Source: Hypomesus transpacificus (Eukaryota; Chordata; Actinopteri; Osmeriformes; Osmeridae). From it: DNA of 64,000 bases. Position 1 is the stretch's first letter. Every line of letters begins with the position of its first letter. The notes under the pieces were generated by a model. The model made no database searches, was not told the DNA's origin, and saw only the letters and a list, made by a program, of their open reading frames with translations. Below are positions 26,501-36,842 of the stretch, in pieces. The translations under genes were made by a program, and so were the position numbers. The stretch is taken from NCBI RefSeq assembly GCF_021917145.1, contig NC_061065.1, positions 3,911,168 through 3,975,167 on the forward strand, read 5' to 3'.

Positions 26501-29056
26501 TGTACTAGTGTACTAAGTAGGGGCTGCTCTTAGGGTGAATGTCACTTCCTAATCCATTGACTGATCCATTTTCCAAGAATTGTTACCTTTTAAATGAGTG
26601 TTAACAATTAGATTTGTAAACCCTAATTTGCGTATGTGGATGTAATACCCCAATATAACTAACAAGCATGTTTGTTTTGGTCGCTGATAATGATTGTTTG
26701 TTCCATGTTAGTCTCATCAGTCCAAGCTCTTGATGCTGGACAAGCTTTATGCAACATTCAAATCATTCATGATTTATTAGATCAGTGATTCATTTGAGTG
26801 TGCCAATATTTGAGTCAGGGGTGATGTGTTTGTGCATCTGTATATGTCTGTGTGTGTTTATATCATCCAGTCCTAGGTACAATCAGAAGTGCAGTGGGCA
26901 GTGCACAACTTCTTATGTCTCAAAAATTCCAGCAGTTCTACTGGCTGTGTCAGCAAAATATGGTAAGTGTCCAGCACAAACCTTAGTAAGCTGTGCATTT
27001 GTGTGTGTGTGTGTGTGTTTGTTTTTGTGAAAAAATACTGGACATGCTATGTAACTTTCAGGGACTCAGATGGCTGAGCGCTTAGGGAATCGGGCTATTA
27101 ATCAGAAGTTTGCCGGTTCGATTCCTGGCCGTGCTAAATGACATTGTGTCCTTGGGCAAGGCACTTCACCCTACTTGCCTCGGGGGAATGTCCCTGTACA
27201 TACTATAAGTTGCTCTGGATAAGCGCATCTGCTAAATGAGCATTAAACTGCTAACTGTAACTGTAACTTTGTTAAACTAAAATCCAGAACCTCCTAACTC
27301 CCAAAAAACAAGTCTCCCTGGTTTGAACCATTTAAGAAGTTTCCAAATCTGCAGAAACAAACTAGTGGACCTAATGCAGCTGTAACGTGTTTCACAAACA
27401 GTCAGTCAGAATCGATCTGGATCCAAGCCTTGTGCCTGGATTGACCCCATCACTGAGCAGGATGGGAATTACAATAAGAAGCAGAGCTCCTGTGCTCTCA
27501 CTGTCCTTTAATGCGGCCAGACAACAACTGCAATAGGACGTGGGCATCTGACTGCCTTCCATAATTCACTTCACGGGCAGCTGGGACATTTTCATGTTTT
27601 CAGAAGATCTAACACTAGTTACCCTGTAGAGGAAGCTGTATGGGGTAAGAGGGGTTATTCATGACATATGGGTGAGATCCTAAAGTCTTTACACCCTTCT
27701 TTAAGAGGAACAGATACTTTTTGATCGGTGTGTGTGTGTGAAAGAGAGAGATAGACAAACAGGGTAGGGAAGAGAGATACTGTAGAGAAATAAAGCGAGA
27801 GAGAGAGAGAGAGCGGAGAGCGAGTGTGAAAGCGTCTCTTCACACAGTGTCATTCACATGCTTACACAGCAATTTCCTTTTTCGGCGAAAGGCATAGAGT
27901 TAAAGGAGCGTGCTTGTTGAGCCTTCTCTCTCTCCATAGTGTGTGCCACCTGTCTGTTGAGTATGATACCTTGAAGCTGCTATTTTGCTCTCTTTTCTGT
28001 GGGCCGTGGGCTCTCTCTTCCTTCTCCTCGGAGATAATGGAATGATGGATGAAGTCCCACACTTACTGTGACAGGGCTTAGATTGCTCTGAGCTCTCAAA
28101 CGTGTCTAAGTGATCGAGCAACACTCAGACACCTAGTGGAGAGAGAAGGAACGGCAGTAACTGTACTGTCCTCCTATAGATCAGTCTGCATGGTGCAAAG
28201 TGAGACATTTGTGCCTTGAACTGGTAAAGAACGACATCTAGTGGTTATTCTGTATAATACAACTGTTGCAATGGTGGGTGTGGGATTGTAATGGCAGTTG
28301 AGGCTAAAACAAGACTATTAATTTAAGGCTTCTTACATCAATCTAACCATATTATATTGTAATGATAAAAGACCCGCCTGCTACTATCTAAGCTTCAGGA
28401 GAATTAGATAGACACCAACGCACCTGTTGTTCTCTGCCTCCCCCCACCCTCCACCCCCCTTTCTAGGACCCCAGCGCCATGCCCAGACCCACATCTCAGG
28501 ATCTGGCTGGATTCTGGGACTTGTTGCAGCTGTCCATTGACGACGTCACTGCCAAATTTGACGAGCTGCAGCAGATCAAGAGCAATGAGTGGCGACCGGT
28601 GGAGAGTCCGGACAAGAAGGTGGGTGGCAGTGAGATATGAACCTGGTGCCCCTACTGGTATCCCCTGCACTCATCCTTCTCTTCTCCCTCTCACTCAAAC
28701 TGTCTGTGTCTGTCTGCAAATGCAAAGAGGATAAAAAAAAGAGTGTTTCATGATACTCAAGTGACCAACATGTTGCTGTGGCGTGAAGAACACCAGTTAC
28801 CCCAGTTAATCCTGGCTCCTCCCTCCTCCCTCTCTCGCAGGAGAAGAAGTGGCCGCCGCCCCTGCCAAAGAGGCCCCCTAAGGGGCGTGGCGGCGTGATG
28901 CGGGAGCGCTCCCTGGACCTCCACGACCGCCAGCGGCAGGAGGCCCGCCGACGTCTGATGGCGGCCAAGCGTGCCGCTTCCTTCAGACAGAACTCAGCCA
29001 CAGAGAGGGCGGACAGCATCGAGATCTATATCCCCGAGGCCCAGACCCGCCTTTGA
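5342..29056 (+). CDS. dlgap2: DLG-associated protein 2 (SAPAP2), 5'-partial
   Basis: This is a postsynaptic density scaffold linking the guanylate kinase domain of PSD-95 proteins to Shank. Coding exons: 5342-5553, 7713-7869, 8700-8919, 23304-23668, 25672-25757, 26067-26473, 26871-26962, 28467-28619 and 28841-29056, plus an optional 21189-21245. All have AG/GT borders and matching phases, giving about 635 residues without the optional exon. Visible are three S-x-S-Y repeats (RSSSYVKA, RNQSYMRA, RSHSYLRA), a proline-rich KTPPPVPPR, dynein-light-chain-type GIQV motifs (one spanning 23668/25672, one near 25735), a conserved GKAP C-terminal domain from about 26370, and the Shank PDZ ligand ending in EAQTRL. 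The blocks RHSEPSTPTQY, TQGLFSYRED and FRQNSATERADS fit DLGAP2 better than paralogs 1, 3 or 4, and the nearby kbtbd11 agrees. The N-terminus, about 370 residues in human, lies outside the window. Paralog choice is from memory. Confidence 0.93.
8700..8919 (+). CDS. dlgap2: dlgap2 exon ending in phase 1 (branch point)
   Basis: The acceptor is gtctctcag and the donor is g/gtaaca. It encodes VSETEVNGQFESVCESVFSE and the repeat RTRSHSYLRAIQAG, ending LRSTT plus one base. Three downstream exons could all follow it in frame: the unrecognised exon at 12318, the cassette at 21189 and the constitutive exon at 23304. Human DLGAP2 joins the first and last of this set as far as I recall. Confidence 0.92.
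8920..12317. other. dlgap2 intron
   Basis: Intron between the exon ending at 8919 and the candidate exon at 12318. It contains a 28-bp tandem duplication at 9459-9514 (accaatcacagtctcggagc repeated with three changes). I found no convincing coding exon on either strand. A small stretch around 10800-10900 is open, but its splice signals are poor. Confidence 0.6.
12318..13123 (+). CDS. unrecognised exon, possible alternative dlgap2 C-terminus
   Basis: A long open exon of about 268 codons with acceptor 'tttgtcttccag' at 12306-12317 and a TAA at 13121-13123. Coding character is strong: high GC, acidic MIDDDDGAS, proline-rich PPVYRVPAPPP, a likely coiled coil from about residue 90 to 125 (QWKEEISAMRYELAELRRD), then STTQTEG and SVGIQAG, and a serine/proline/arginine-rich tail ending SYLSMSF. 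I do not recognise the family. It enters needing one upstream base, exactly what the dlgap2 exon ending at 8919 supplies, so splicing 8919 to 12318 would give a truncated DLGAP2 with a new tail. The alternative is the last exon of an unrelated nested gene, but earlier exons of such a gene were not seen. A possible AATAAA lies at 13685-13690. Confidence 0.6.
13124..21188. other. dlgap2 intron, AT-rich, with one hAT-like MITE
   Basis: This region would be 3' UTR for the candidate exon at its left edge and is otherwise intron. It contains a C-run at 14878-14894, a short GC-rich tRNA-like patch at 17504-17562, a hAT-like MITE at 18531-18716 and long AT-rich tracts. A 220-codon minus-strand frame at 20635-21297 overlaps the 57-bp cassette exon and has no recognisable domain. 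I see no other supported gene. Confidence 0.6.
18531..18716. mobile_element. hAT-like MITE
   Basis: A 186-bp non-coding element with imperfect terminal inverted repeats: the left end reads cagtcgttctcaaagtgtgg and the right end reads aggtttgagaaacactg. It is flanked by 8-bp near-duplicates, aactacag at 18523-18530 and aactagag at 18717-18724 (one mismatch). The CAGTG-type end, the internal 'ggtccgcggagcactggtgg' and the 8-bp duplication are typical of non-autonomous hAT elements. It sits in a dlgap2 intron in an AT-rich neighbourhood. Confidence 0.8.
21189..21245 (+). CDS. dlgap2: optional 57-bp cassette exon of dlgap2
   Basis: The acceptor is gctctttccag and the donor is ccag/gtaaaa. It is 57 bp long, enters and leaves in phase 1, and is open in the dlgap2 frame, so it can be included or skipped between 8919 and 23304 without shifting the frame. 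It would insert 19 residues (starting with the G completed across the junction, then IQFRLPTSCSVDRAQPPP) before the proline-rich KTPPPVPPR segment. I do not recall it in human DLGAP2. Coding bias and splice sites support it; use is unproven. Confidence 0.55.
21246..23303. other. dlgap2 intron
   Basis: Non-coding apart from the exon borders. It contains the GT and CA runs near 21600 and 21730. The large minus-strand frame at 23084-23704 is antisense to the dlgap2 exon at 23304-23668 and arises from that exon's base composition. Nothing else is supported. Confidence 0.65.
21593..21615. repeat. (GT)n microsatellite
   Basis: An uninterrupted GT run in a dlgap2 intron. A complementary CA run lies at about 21725-21746, so the two could pair as an inverted repeat in RNA. 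No coding role. Confidence 0.85.
23304..23668 (+). CDS. dlgap2: dlgap2 exon, proline-rich segment and first GIQ motif
   Basis: The acceptor is cccatcccag and the donor is cag/gtaaca. It encodes the conserved TKTPPPVPPR, TAQSSTESTQDAY and NSTDSLDS blocks and ends SSIGIQ, so the GIQV dynein-light-chain-type motif is completed by the exon at 25672. It is GC-rich compared with its introns, as are the other conserved dlgap2 exons. Confidence 0.93.
23726..24017. mobile_element. hAT-like MITE with perfect 8-bp target duplication
   Basis: A 292-bp non-coding element. The left end tagtggcggttctagac mirrors the right end gtgtagaaacgcccctg as an imperfect inverted repeat. The flanks are the identical 8-mer gctacacc at 23718-23725 and 24018-24025. 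The interior has several G-runs and no open frame of note. It lies 57 bases downstream of a dlgap2 donor site. The duplication length indicates hAT-type insertion. Confidence 0.88.
24201..24260. repeat. 30-bp tandem duplication
   Basis: Two adjacent 30-bp copies, each ending ccaatcaggat, with four differences between them, in a dlgap2 intron. The copies carry CCAAT boxes, but with no start site nearby a promoter role is not supported. Confidence 0.8.
24904..25487. repeat. 32-bp minisatellite, 18 copies
   Basis: Tandem array in the dlgap2 intron between 23668 and 25672. The unit is 32 bp and holds two short palindromic cores, ggggcgcccc and cctcccagggagg, joined by ataacacat. About 18 units are present and nearly identical; two are 31 bp because one G is missing. 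Since 32 is not a multiple of three and the unit has no minus-strand stop, all three minus frames stay open for 202-246 codons. These frames are repeat artefacts, not genes. The copy identity points to recent expansion or ongoing homogenisation. Confidence 0.95.
25567..25668. repeat. CT-rich microsatellite abutting a dlgap2 acceptor
   Basis: Imperfect (TC)n with tttcac interruptions, repeated four times, ending just before the acceptor AG at 25670-25671. It serves as the polypyrimidine tract of the next exon and is expected to vary in length. Confidence 0.85.
25672..25757 (+). CDS. dlgap2: dlgap2 exon, second GIQV motif
   Basis: The acceptor is gctcattag and the donor is cg/gtaggt, with entry in phase 0 and exit in phase 2. 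It encodes VETATDSESESKGLPQ, then HSVGIQVEDEK. It carries the dynein-light-chain-type GIQV motif and follows the CT-rich tract directly. Confidence 0.92.
26067..26473 (+). CDS. dlgap2: dlgap2 exon, start of GKAP C-terminal domain
   Basis: The acceptor is tgtctctcag and the donor is a/gtgagt. It encodes HGRFKRSNSVTTAVQAD, the diagnostic RHSEPSTPTQY and TQGLFSYRED blocks, a glycine/proline-rich linker and then RRDGSWFMQLLHNETKR, which opens the conserved helical C-terminal domain. The (GT)n tract just upstream (about 25990-26030) lies in the intron. Confidence 0.93.
26871..26962 (+). CDS. dlgap2: dlgap2 exon, GKAP C-terminal helix
   Basis: A 92-bp exon with acceptor atcatccag and donor atg/gtaagt. 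With the base carried from 26473 it reads ILGTIRSAVGSAQLL, then SQKFQQFYWLCQQNM, nearly identical to the vertebrate family. The human sequence has K where this reads T in the first block (from memory). Confidence 0.92.
26963..28466. other. dlgap2 intron
   Basis: Contains the SINE at 27059-27261, a GT run near 27001-27018 and a GA-rich stretch near 27797-27815. No coding exon was found on either strand. Confidence 0.7.
27059..27261 (+). mobile_element. tRNA-derived SINE with L2-type 3' tail
   Basis: The head is tRNA-like, with an A-box-like tggctgagcgct at 27071-27082 and a perfect B box ggttcgattcc at 27115-27125. The body contains ccttgggcaaggcacttcac, and the tail (gttgctctggataagcgcat, then ctgctaaatgag) resembles the 3' end shared by L2-clade LINEs and fish HpaI-type SINEs. 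It is flanked by tgtaacttt at 27050-27058 and 27262-27270. It is a retroposed copy in a dlgap2 intron, not a functional tRNA gene, because the acceptor-stem pairing and anticodon arm are not intact. Confidence 0.88.
28467..28619 (+). CDS. dlgap2: dlgap2 penultimate coding exon
   Basis: The acceptor is cccctttctag and the donor is aag/gtgggt. It is 51 codons in phase 0-0 and encodes DPSAMPRPTSQDLAGFWDLL, then QLSIDDVTAKFDELQQ, part of the conserved GKAP C-terminal domain. Confidence 0.93.
28841..29056 (+). CDS. dlgap2: dlgap2 terminal coding exon with Shank PDZ ligand
   Basis: The acceptor is tctctcgcag and the stop TGA is at 29054-29056. It encodes a proline-rich PPPLPKRPPKG, then QRQEARRRLMAAKRAASFRQ and NSATERADSIEIYIPEAQTRL split over the end. 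The final hydrophobic-terminated motif is the class I PDZ ligand that Shank binds. Confidence 0.95.
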   Translation, partial: EKKWPPPLPKRPPKGRGGVMRERSLDLHDRQRQEARRRLMAAKRAASFRQNSATERADSIEIYIPEAQTRL

Positions 29057-32000
29057 GGTCCGAGGAAATCCCCCCCCCCCCACATCGCGTTTTCCCCTCA
29101 AATGTGCTCCCCAAAGTGACCCTCCCTCAACACCGGCCCTCAGCCAGTGGCCTCACCCATCTCCCTCCACCCATCTGCCTCCACCCATCTGTGCCAGCAT
29201 CTTTCAGTTCTCTCTCTGTCACTCCCTGCCTGCAGTTCTGTCCATTCCTCGCCGTTCTATGGTTGGACCCTCCCAATGACGCAGAGGGAATGTCTGTCAC
29301 CATGCCAACGAGCTGCCACTCCTTTCCCCTTTAACAGAACTAGAATATTCCCTTCAAAATTGATTTAGGTATATATTACAGTTGTTTTTGTGGTTTGGTT
29401 TTTGCTACAATCACCCTGAAGAGCTTTGTTTTCATCATCATTGGTAAGCCTCTGGGTTAGTAAGGGTTAATCTGTGTTATTCTGTTTCCCCACCATGTTC
29501 AAAGGGAATCACAAAGTGCAACTTTTTCTAAAGAATCTCACCAGCAACAGTGGTCTTGGGCTGAAGCACCTTGTGTAGAGGCCATCACAGTGTTAGCACT
29601 GAGGTGATGACTCACTGTGGCGATAGACAGACGGCACTTAGAGTTTGACAGTTAAAGGGGGGACACGGGGGAGGGGGGGGCGGAGGAAGCGAGGGAGGGA
29701 GAGTGACAACTGCTATTCGAATATGTGTTGCTGTTGGGGGGTGGTGGAGTCATCACGTGTGATGTTGTTACACAGCAGTCTCCTGGTGGAGTCCATCGTT
29801 AGCCCTTGGACGCACTCACACTCACCAATTCTTACTGGGCTAGCGGCAGCCATAGACTAAGGTTGCTGTGAAATGAGATCTGAACAAAAAGACTGACATG
29901 CAGTTGTTCAGCATGTTATGGTAACATGTTTTCAAATTGTACTGTTTGATTTACCATTGCAGTCCATCGCAAAAAGGTCACACAAAGAGGAAGTGATTAT
30001 TGAGTCTGAATGACTTGTGATAGAATGCAGTTTTGAACCTTAAATAACATCCATGTTTGTATTTCCAAGGGAAATGTAGTATATGACGCTCACTTGATAT
30101 TGTTGCAGTTGAATTGCAAGGACAGATATGAAGAATTTATAAACATGACTAACATTCACCTAGATTATTCCATATGCAGCCAGCCCATCTGTGTCACATT
30201 CTGTTATATTCTACATTACAGTATGTGATTGTAAAGACAACATTGAAAAAACATATATTTTACACCCAGAGACCAAAATCCAACTCTTAGTTTAGCTACA
30301 ATTGTGTTGGTTGTAGAGGTTAAATCCTACTACATGTACATAGAAAATAAAACAATATGTAGGGACCACATGCATATCTGGCACATAATAGTAAAGTATT
30401 TTACGTCTGTTTTGGAACTACTAAAGCAGTCTAGGACAGACAGGTGCAAAAGACACTTTAACACTATTCAGTTACTAGTAAATGGTGCTGCTTTTTACTC
30501 TAAAACTATTGTCCTTTACCCAGTCCTATGTGCACACACACTCCAGGACTTTTTAAATAGAGATTTACTAACATGGTGTCCATTTTATCTCTTCAGAACT
30601 TGTGCTGGGTTGTAACTTGAGCAACAACGGAAAAAAAAAGCAAAAAAAAAAAAGCAAAAGCTAAATGTTTTCCTTTTTTTCCTAAATGTTATAGAAAGAG
30701 TGAAGTATAGGAAATGTTATTTTAATATCTGACAGTAATGTGTTTCTACCTGTCTCTAAGCTGGACTACTGGACCCCCACAGAGTAAGGTTGTATTGATG
30801 TTTTACTGGCGTTGCTATGACGTCACTTTGACATTCCACCAACTTTAAACTGAAGACAAAACTTGGCCCTCATACAGGCAAAGAGCTGATTGGCTCAATA
30901 TCCAGTACTGTACCTACCCATTAACACCATACCAACTAGTCTAAGAAACTGATAGCTGTGTTCAATTTCATTTCATGTCCATATACACATCCACAGATGA
31001 TTTGGGCAAAACTCCATTTGACATCAAGTAGGTGATTCATTATAGAACATTGTTGCCCATGATTTGTAGTACTACACTTGTTATCTGTTGAGGAATAGTG
31101 GTCTGTTCAAGTCATAGGAAGGTTGTTGAGCTGACAAAGTATCATGCGGTGTCTTTGTTGACTAAAGGAGATGCTGTCTGAGGAAGAACATTAACTAGTG
31201 TTTTAAATTGTCAGACAATTTACAGAAATGATAGAGGTGGTCTTTTTAGAAATCACTTCCTGCTTTGGTAGTTTGGGTGCATACATTTTGTGTGGTGAAT
31301 CTGTGTTCGCTATGAAACCCTTACTTTACCAGACGGCCTTAAACACACCTCAAAGCAAAAACACTCATGAATGTAGAGTCCCTAACAATGCAAAAAAAAA
31401 ATATATTGAATAAGATGTCTAGGTGCTGTCTACGAGTCTAATAGTATTTTGTTACATGTTTGGTTTTAGTAATAAACATCATGCACACATGGCAGTGAGA
31501 GACACTGGAAAATAGAGTAAATGGAAACTAGCTGGATACGACCTAGGAACTGCAAAGTCTCAAAGACAAATTATGTCATCTCTACTGTTTCTGCTCCCAG
31601 GACGCACTGTGGGAATGTCTTTTGGACCTGGTGTATTATTTCTGGGCACTTTCACCATCAGAGGGGTACATTCCAAACCACAGGGTCCACGACTGCTGCT
31701 TGTGAAGTAATGTGCAGTATAGTTACTTCACACACAGATGGTACAAAATATAAAAGTTTATATAAAATGAAATTAGGGGTAAGCATTTTTTTTTTTATTA
31801 TGAGTAGTTTACAGGGCTTTGTCATATTACAACCCTCATATAAACGGTTTGCTTGTTCTGCATCTTTACTGATTGTTAAATTTGAACGTGACAACGTGAG
31901 AGCGATAAACCCCAGAAATGTTCTATGTTTCATAGATTTGTGTCATGTGTGCTTTTTTTGTGGGGAGAGGGGCCAAACGTTTGGCAACAACGTAATTGAT

Positions 32001-33563
32001 GAAAGAATCCTTAGGTGCCTTAAAATCTGACTCATACACAGTGGGACTTGGGAATAAATATGTGAAGTTGATAAGTTAGGACAGCGTGCAGTGTATCTTG
32101 GAGTGCTTGGTTCCCACAGGCTATCTGATTTGATTGATGACACCATTACAAAGGGCTGGTAGTGATGAGGTGCTTGACTTGTTTAAAGCATTGTATAATC
32201 TTGATTTGATTATTTTGGGTGAATTCCATTGTATAACCACAGCACAAATGAAACACTTGGTAGGACTGAATCGTAAATTTAATATGTTATGGAGAACAAG
32301 TTATTTTTAATAATAATAATAATTAAAGTAATTATGAATTGAAAGGTTTTGAGATGACCCCTTGATGATGTAGAAGGAAGATTGATTACTATTCCAAACT
32401 AAAGTTCAGTCACTAGGTCATAACGGAAACTAGGTGTGTGCAAATGTGTGTGCGTACATGTACGTGCGCATGTGCACATGCGCGTGGGTGTGCGTGCATG
32501 TGTGCGTGCATGTGGGTGAATGTGGGTGTGTATGTGGCCTATGAGGAAAAACACCTCACCAGACATTCAATGTCATTGTTCTATATCACCCGATTCTTCT
32601 TTGCCACATAATCTCATCACATTACTCTGAGAATATCATTGATAGAAACTAGAGACTGACAAAACTTGACCTGCTCAAAAGTGCAATAGTGTTTCATACA
32701 ACAGGCAGGTGAACAAACAGCTATTTACCTCATGGTTCAGTGTATAGGAGGATAGGGGATATTTGTACCCAAGTCCAACCAGAGCACTTTGTCATGCCTA
32801 TGTCCTATGCAGCAGCACCTCTTATGGGCTGCACATAACCATGTATTTTAGGCAGGTCTGAGTACTGAAGCTATCTTTTCATTTAGCCAACCAGTTGTGA
32901 ATGCATTTGTTGTCACCTACAGTACATTTTATGGGAGGGAAAAGGGGTCTAATTGTTCATACCTGATTTTGAGTGTAATTTTGGTATTTTTGTGGGTATT
33001 TTCAGAAGTTGCCAGACTGTTTAACATTACCCCTACTTTAGGCATTCACACATACCGGACAGGGCGGCCAGGAACCAATAGAGGAACTGTTTCCATGTTG
33101 ATTTGAAGATTTCAACACAATTCTGTTTTCCACAACTTAATTGTCGCATTTAGAATAACAAATTGCAAAGTATAATGTATTTTAGATGTAATGTTACTCC
33201 TTTGCCCTTTAAAAGGGAAAGTATTTTTAAACGGGGCTACATTTCCGAAACAATTCCTAAATATGCTATCTTGTATTCTAAGATTGCTTTTAGGTGTCCT
33301 GAAATCCTCTTCAGAGAGGTCAGTGTAGGTGCTGAAATGAAAATGACCTCACTCCTGGATTATATCAAAATTTACAGATATTGCTTTGTTGCACCCTTTT
33401 TTTCCTCTAATCAAACAAGGTCCTTGAGGAACCTTGACCACATCTACATAGTTCCATTTGAAAGGTTCTACACTTTGCTAGAGTTTTTAATTAGAACTTT
33501 AGCTATCCTCTTTTGCACTGTCACTCTCTACTTTCCTTCTCTTTTTCCTTTTCTCTCCATCAG
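29057..33563 (+). other. dlgap2 3' UTR and downstream non-coding DNA
   Basis: Sequence after the dlgap2 stop with no coding features. Candidate poly(A) signals AATAAA occur at 30346-30351, 31471-31476, 32053-32058 and 34545-34550; which is used cannot be told from sequence. A GT-rich alternating tract lies near 32430-32535. The 171-codon frame at 33163-33678 contains one candidate exon at its end (33564-33670) but otherwise looks random. Confidence 0.55.
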
Positions 33564-33670
33564 TGATGGAGCTAACATTGCACCATCACTGGACCAGGTG
33601 TCCATTTCAACTTTCGGGTCCAGGAGAGTTACAAGTAGTGCATACAAAAAGACGAAACAGCATCCCAGTA
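33564..33670 (+). CDS. weak candidate exon A of an unknown transcript
   Basis: A 107-bp open segment between a pyrimidine-rich acceptor (ccttttctctccatcag) and a consensus donor (a/gtaagtg). It would encode DGANIAPSLDQVSISTFG and a basic tail. I do not recognise it. It leaves one base that matches the entry phase of candidate exon B. It could equally be chance in the dlgap2 3' flank. Confidence 0.25.
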
Positions 33671-34991
33671 GTAAGTGAGTAACATTCTGAGCTGCTTCGT
33701 ATTGTAAGGGTCATGAACTGAGAGCACACTGCGCCCCTCTAGCAATAAGCTTCATCTAGTCTATTCACAGTGCACTGTAGGATTCACACAAACCCTGAAT
33801 CCTGCCAAACACATATTCTGTATGGCCTTCCTCATTGACCACCAACCTGCTTACTCTACTGTACATACATAACAAAATCAATGACAGTATTTAGTAGAGT
33901 ACATTCAATAGTGTTTCCTAGTTCCAGTTTACCTGTTCTTGTTTCCCAGTTCTAGGTCTACGTGAAATTCAGGGTATGTGTGCGCTTGCATCGTGCACAT
34001 TCACTGTCATGCGCTGTTTGCCTTCAGAAGCCAATGCAGCCCTCCCAGGGAAGAGACCCTGTATCTGTGCTCTGTTCCCTCACATCCAGTGCTTTGTGAG
34101 GGGAGAGGGCTCTCACTACTTGTTTACCTTTGGTGGAGAAATGTCAAATGTGTTGTGGCTGTGGGTAGAAGTTCTAAATGGCCTCATGAATTACAGAATG
34201 TGACATGAAAGAAAAAATACCGTATAGATGTTTAGCTTGAACAATTTTGAGTTGTTAGATATCATATCAATAATGAGGATGAATATGATGCCAAATATTC
34301 ATTATTTGTACAGAAATATACATATATAAATATATAAATATATGCCTAATTTAAATGGAACTATTTTCCGCTCTTGACCATGTTTTTGTTGTTCAGATTT
34401 TTTGTTGTTATTTTATAAGGTCTTAAGATAGCATGCAGGATAGTGAAAATGAATGTATTATTTGATGTTTCTCTGCTGTTGAGTATTGCAGCATTCTACA
34501 AAGCGATTTGTATTCATAGGACTCATTTGCATATTGAGTTACTGAATAAAATTTTAAGTTATACTATTGTTTTTCTGACAATTAAATTGTAAACCTTTCT
34601 TTTTAATACAAGTTTTGAATTATTTATATCATTTTATTATTTTCCTGCTGTATCAATGTGCTTCAGTATTTTGCCATAACTTATCAATCTGCCTCCTTAA
34701 ATTAAGTATTGCTGATGACCATCTGTTGTAAATAGTTCTGCAAATTAAACTTTTTGGAAGAAAATAACTCAGTATCCATCTTGGTTTATGTCATATCCAG
34801 GACCGTTGTCTTTCCAGTGATTAAGTACAGTAACAATTACTGACCAAATGAGGGAGCCCTCAGAGAAAGAAAAGACCATTTAGGTTTTCTTTGCAGTTTT
34901 TGTGTGTGTGTCACAACATGGTACATCTGCTTGCTGCTCTATGTCTAACCATACAACCTTAATTATTTGCCCTTTTCTTTGTTCTCTGGAG

Positions 34992-35076
34992 GTTGGATAG
35001 CCATGATGAAAGAAAGTTCTGAAAATAACCTGCCTGAAAGACTACAGGCCAGCCTGCCAGATCTCCTTGGTAACAG
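34992..35076 (+). CDS. weak candidate exon B of an unknown transcript
   Basis: An 85-bp open segment with acceptor gttctctggag and donor aacag/gtaaag. It would encode WIAMMKESSENNLPERLQ, then ASLPDLLGN, which looks protein-like. The phases fit candidate exon A upstream and candidate exon C downstream. The family is not recognised; it could alternatively be a 5' UTR exon of kbtbd11. Confidence 0.28.
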
Positions 35077-36842
35077 GTAAAGGGCATACCACTGCCTTCC
35101 TGTTTCTGAAAGGCCTTTGTGAGACTATGAATAAATAGACAATGAATAAAGAGATAGATAAGAATTAAACAGTCAAATATTCAACGACACAACTGATAAC
35201 ATTTCAGCTCATATTCAGATGTAAAATGCACTCAATGCAGCTTACTGTGAATGCATCACTTTTACAGTACAACAGTAGACAGAAATAATGAATACACTGG
35301 ATAGATTGTCTTAAACTATTTAAAAGAGTTGTAATGTGGGGTACTCTCTTTACAGAAATAACAAACAAAACACTAAAGCCTACTTGGATACTAAATGTGT
35401 TTCCTTCAGCCAACACCCGCTTCCATATGTCAACCCCCCTTCAGTCTGACACAGACAGACGGAGAAGATCGGAGATAGTTCTTAAATAAGTCGCCTTATC
35501 TATCGGGCGGTGGAAAGGACCACAGCTGTGCTCTAAGATAGCAGCTCCAGAGGTTTGATTTTTGCAACAGATGCAGAGGGTAGTACTGTAGATGCTGTCC
35601 TGCCAGTACAGCAGCCTACCCTGTAGGCTTAGATGCCGTCAACTTCAGTAGTTTGAAAGAGATGAGTCATCTCATTATGGCTGAACATTGACACTTTAAA
35701 GTGTGTTCTATGTATTTAAGCTTACAAACTTTAAAAAAATGCAACTGTAAGCTCGTCTCCTGCGTATGCTGAGTATATACCTGACCTCCAGTGTATCAAA
35801 CACTTTTCCTCCACTGCGGGACTGATGGGTGTCCTCTGGCTGAGAGTAGTGAGATTGGAGGTCTATGTGAGCCATGTGGTCTAATTGACATTCAGAGTAC
35901 ATGGCTTGGTGGTGGCCAGAGAGCTGCCCTTGCTGCCTGTCCTGCCATACATCCAGAGAATGGCTCTGCTGGGACTGACAGAATCGGCTGGGCTCAGTGC
36001 GAGACAACCAATGTGCAGGAGCCAGACGTGTGATGTCATCACAGAAGGCTGAAAGGACCTTGTGGTCTAAGGGATAAATACACAGAGCTGTATCCAGTGG
36101 AAGCAGGTCTCCCATGTCAAATTGGCGAGGGATACAATATTATAAGACCACTGCTCTTGGTTTGGAAAGACTAACTGTTACAGTAACGATGCTTTCCATT
36201 CTAACACATGCATATAAATGTATTTGCGGTTTTAGGGCATTTACTTACCTCACCCAGAAAACAAACAATGTGGTCTCTCTTGGCACAGCACTTGTGTTTT
36301 GTTTGATCTGTTCAAGTTACTTACTCTGAGGCTGGTAACTGAGCTTTGTCCACAGCAGATTGAGAACATCGAATTGAAAGTAGCAATACTACTTTGCCCA
36401 AAATTACTTATTCAACATGGAATACAAAGAACCACCCCAATAAATGGTTTGATCAAAATAGACTAAATCTATTGTCAGTCTGGATGGGGAGGTGCAGGAC
36501 AGAGAGCAGAGGACAGGCTAACCAAGCTCAGGAAGGGAGATGAGCTCTGCTCTGTTTCTGACCAACACTAAAATGGCAGACCCACAGTTCCACAGGTCTG
36601 CATGAGTTGGTTCTGCTCCAACTGGAGTTCAACCACCACAAAAATGAAAAATGAAAAATAGATATTAATAGAGCCAAATAAAAATACATCAAACATATAT
36701 TAAATTTGGCCTCCTTGGGTCTCTTTTGAGGGGTATGGAGAGAATGTCCTGGCATTGATTTCCACAGCAGCTGAGTAACCTCTAGTGGAGGAAGTCTGAT
36801 GGAATGGAATGCTGTATGTTTGTCTGCTTCACCTCTCTGCAG

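Noticed and set aside
27059..27140. tRNA gene
   Set aside because: The B box is perfect, but the stems do not pair as a tRNA and the sequence continues into a LINE-type tail between target duplications, so it is a SINE.
5342..29056. Assignment to dlgap1, dlgap3 or dlgap4
   Set aside because: Blocks such as RHSEPSTPTQY, TQGLFSYRED and SFRQNSATERADS fit DLGAP2 as I remember it, and kbtbd11 is its human neighbour; sequence alignment would settle it.
31521..32030. 169-codon plus-strand frame downstream of dlgap2
   Set aside because: AT-rich, with no domain and no splice or start support; it probably lies in 3' UTR or intergenic DNA.
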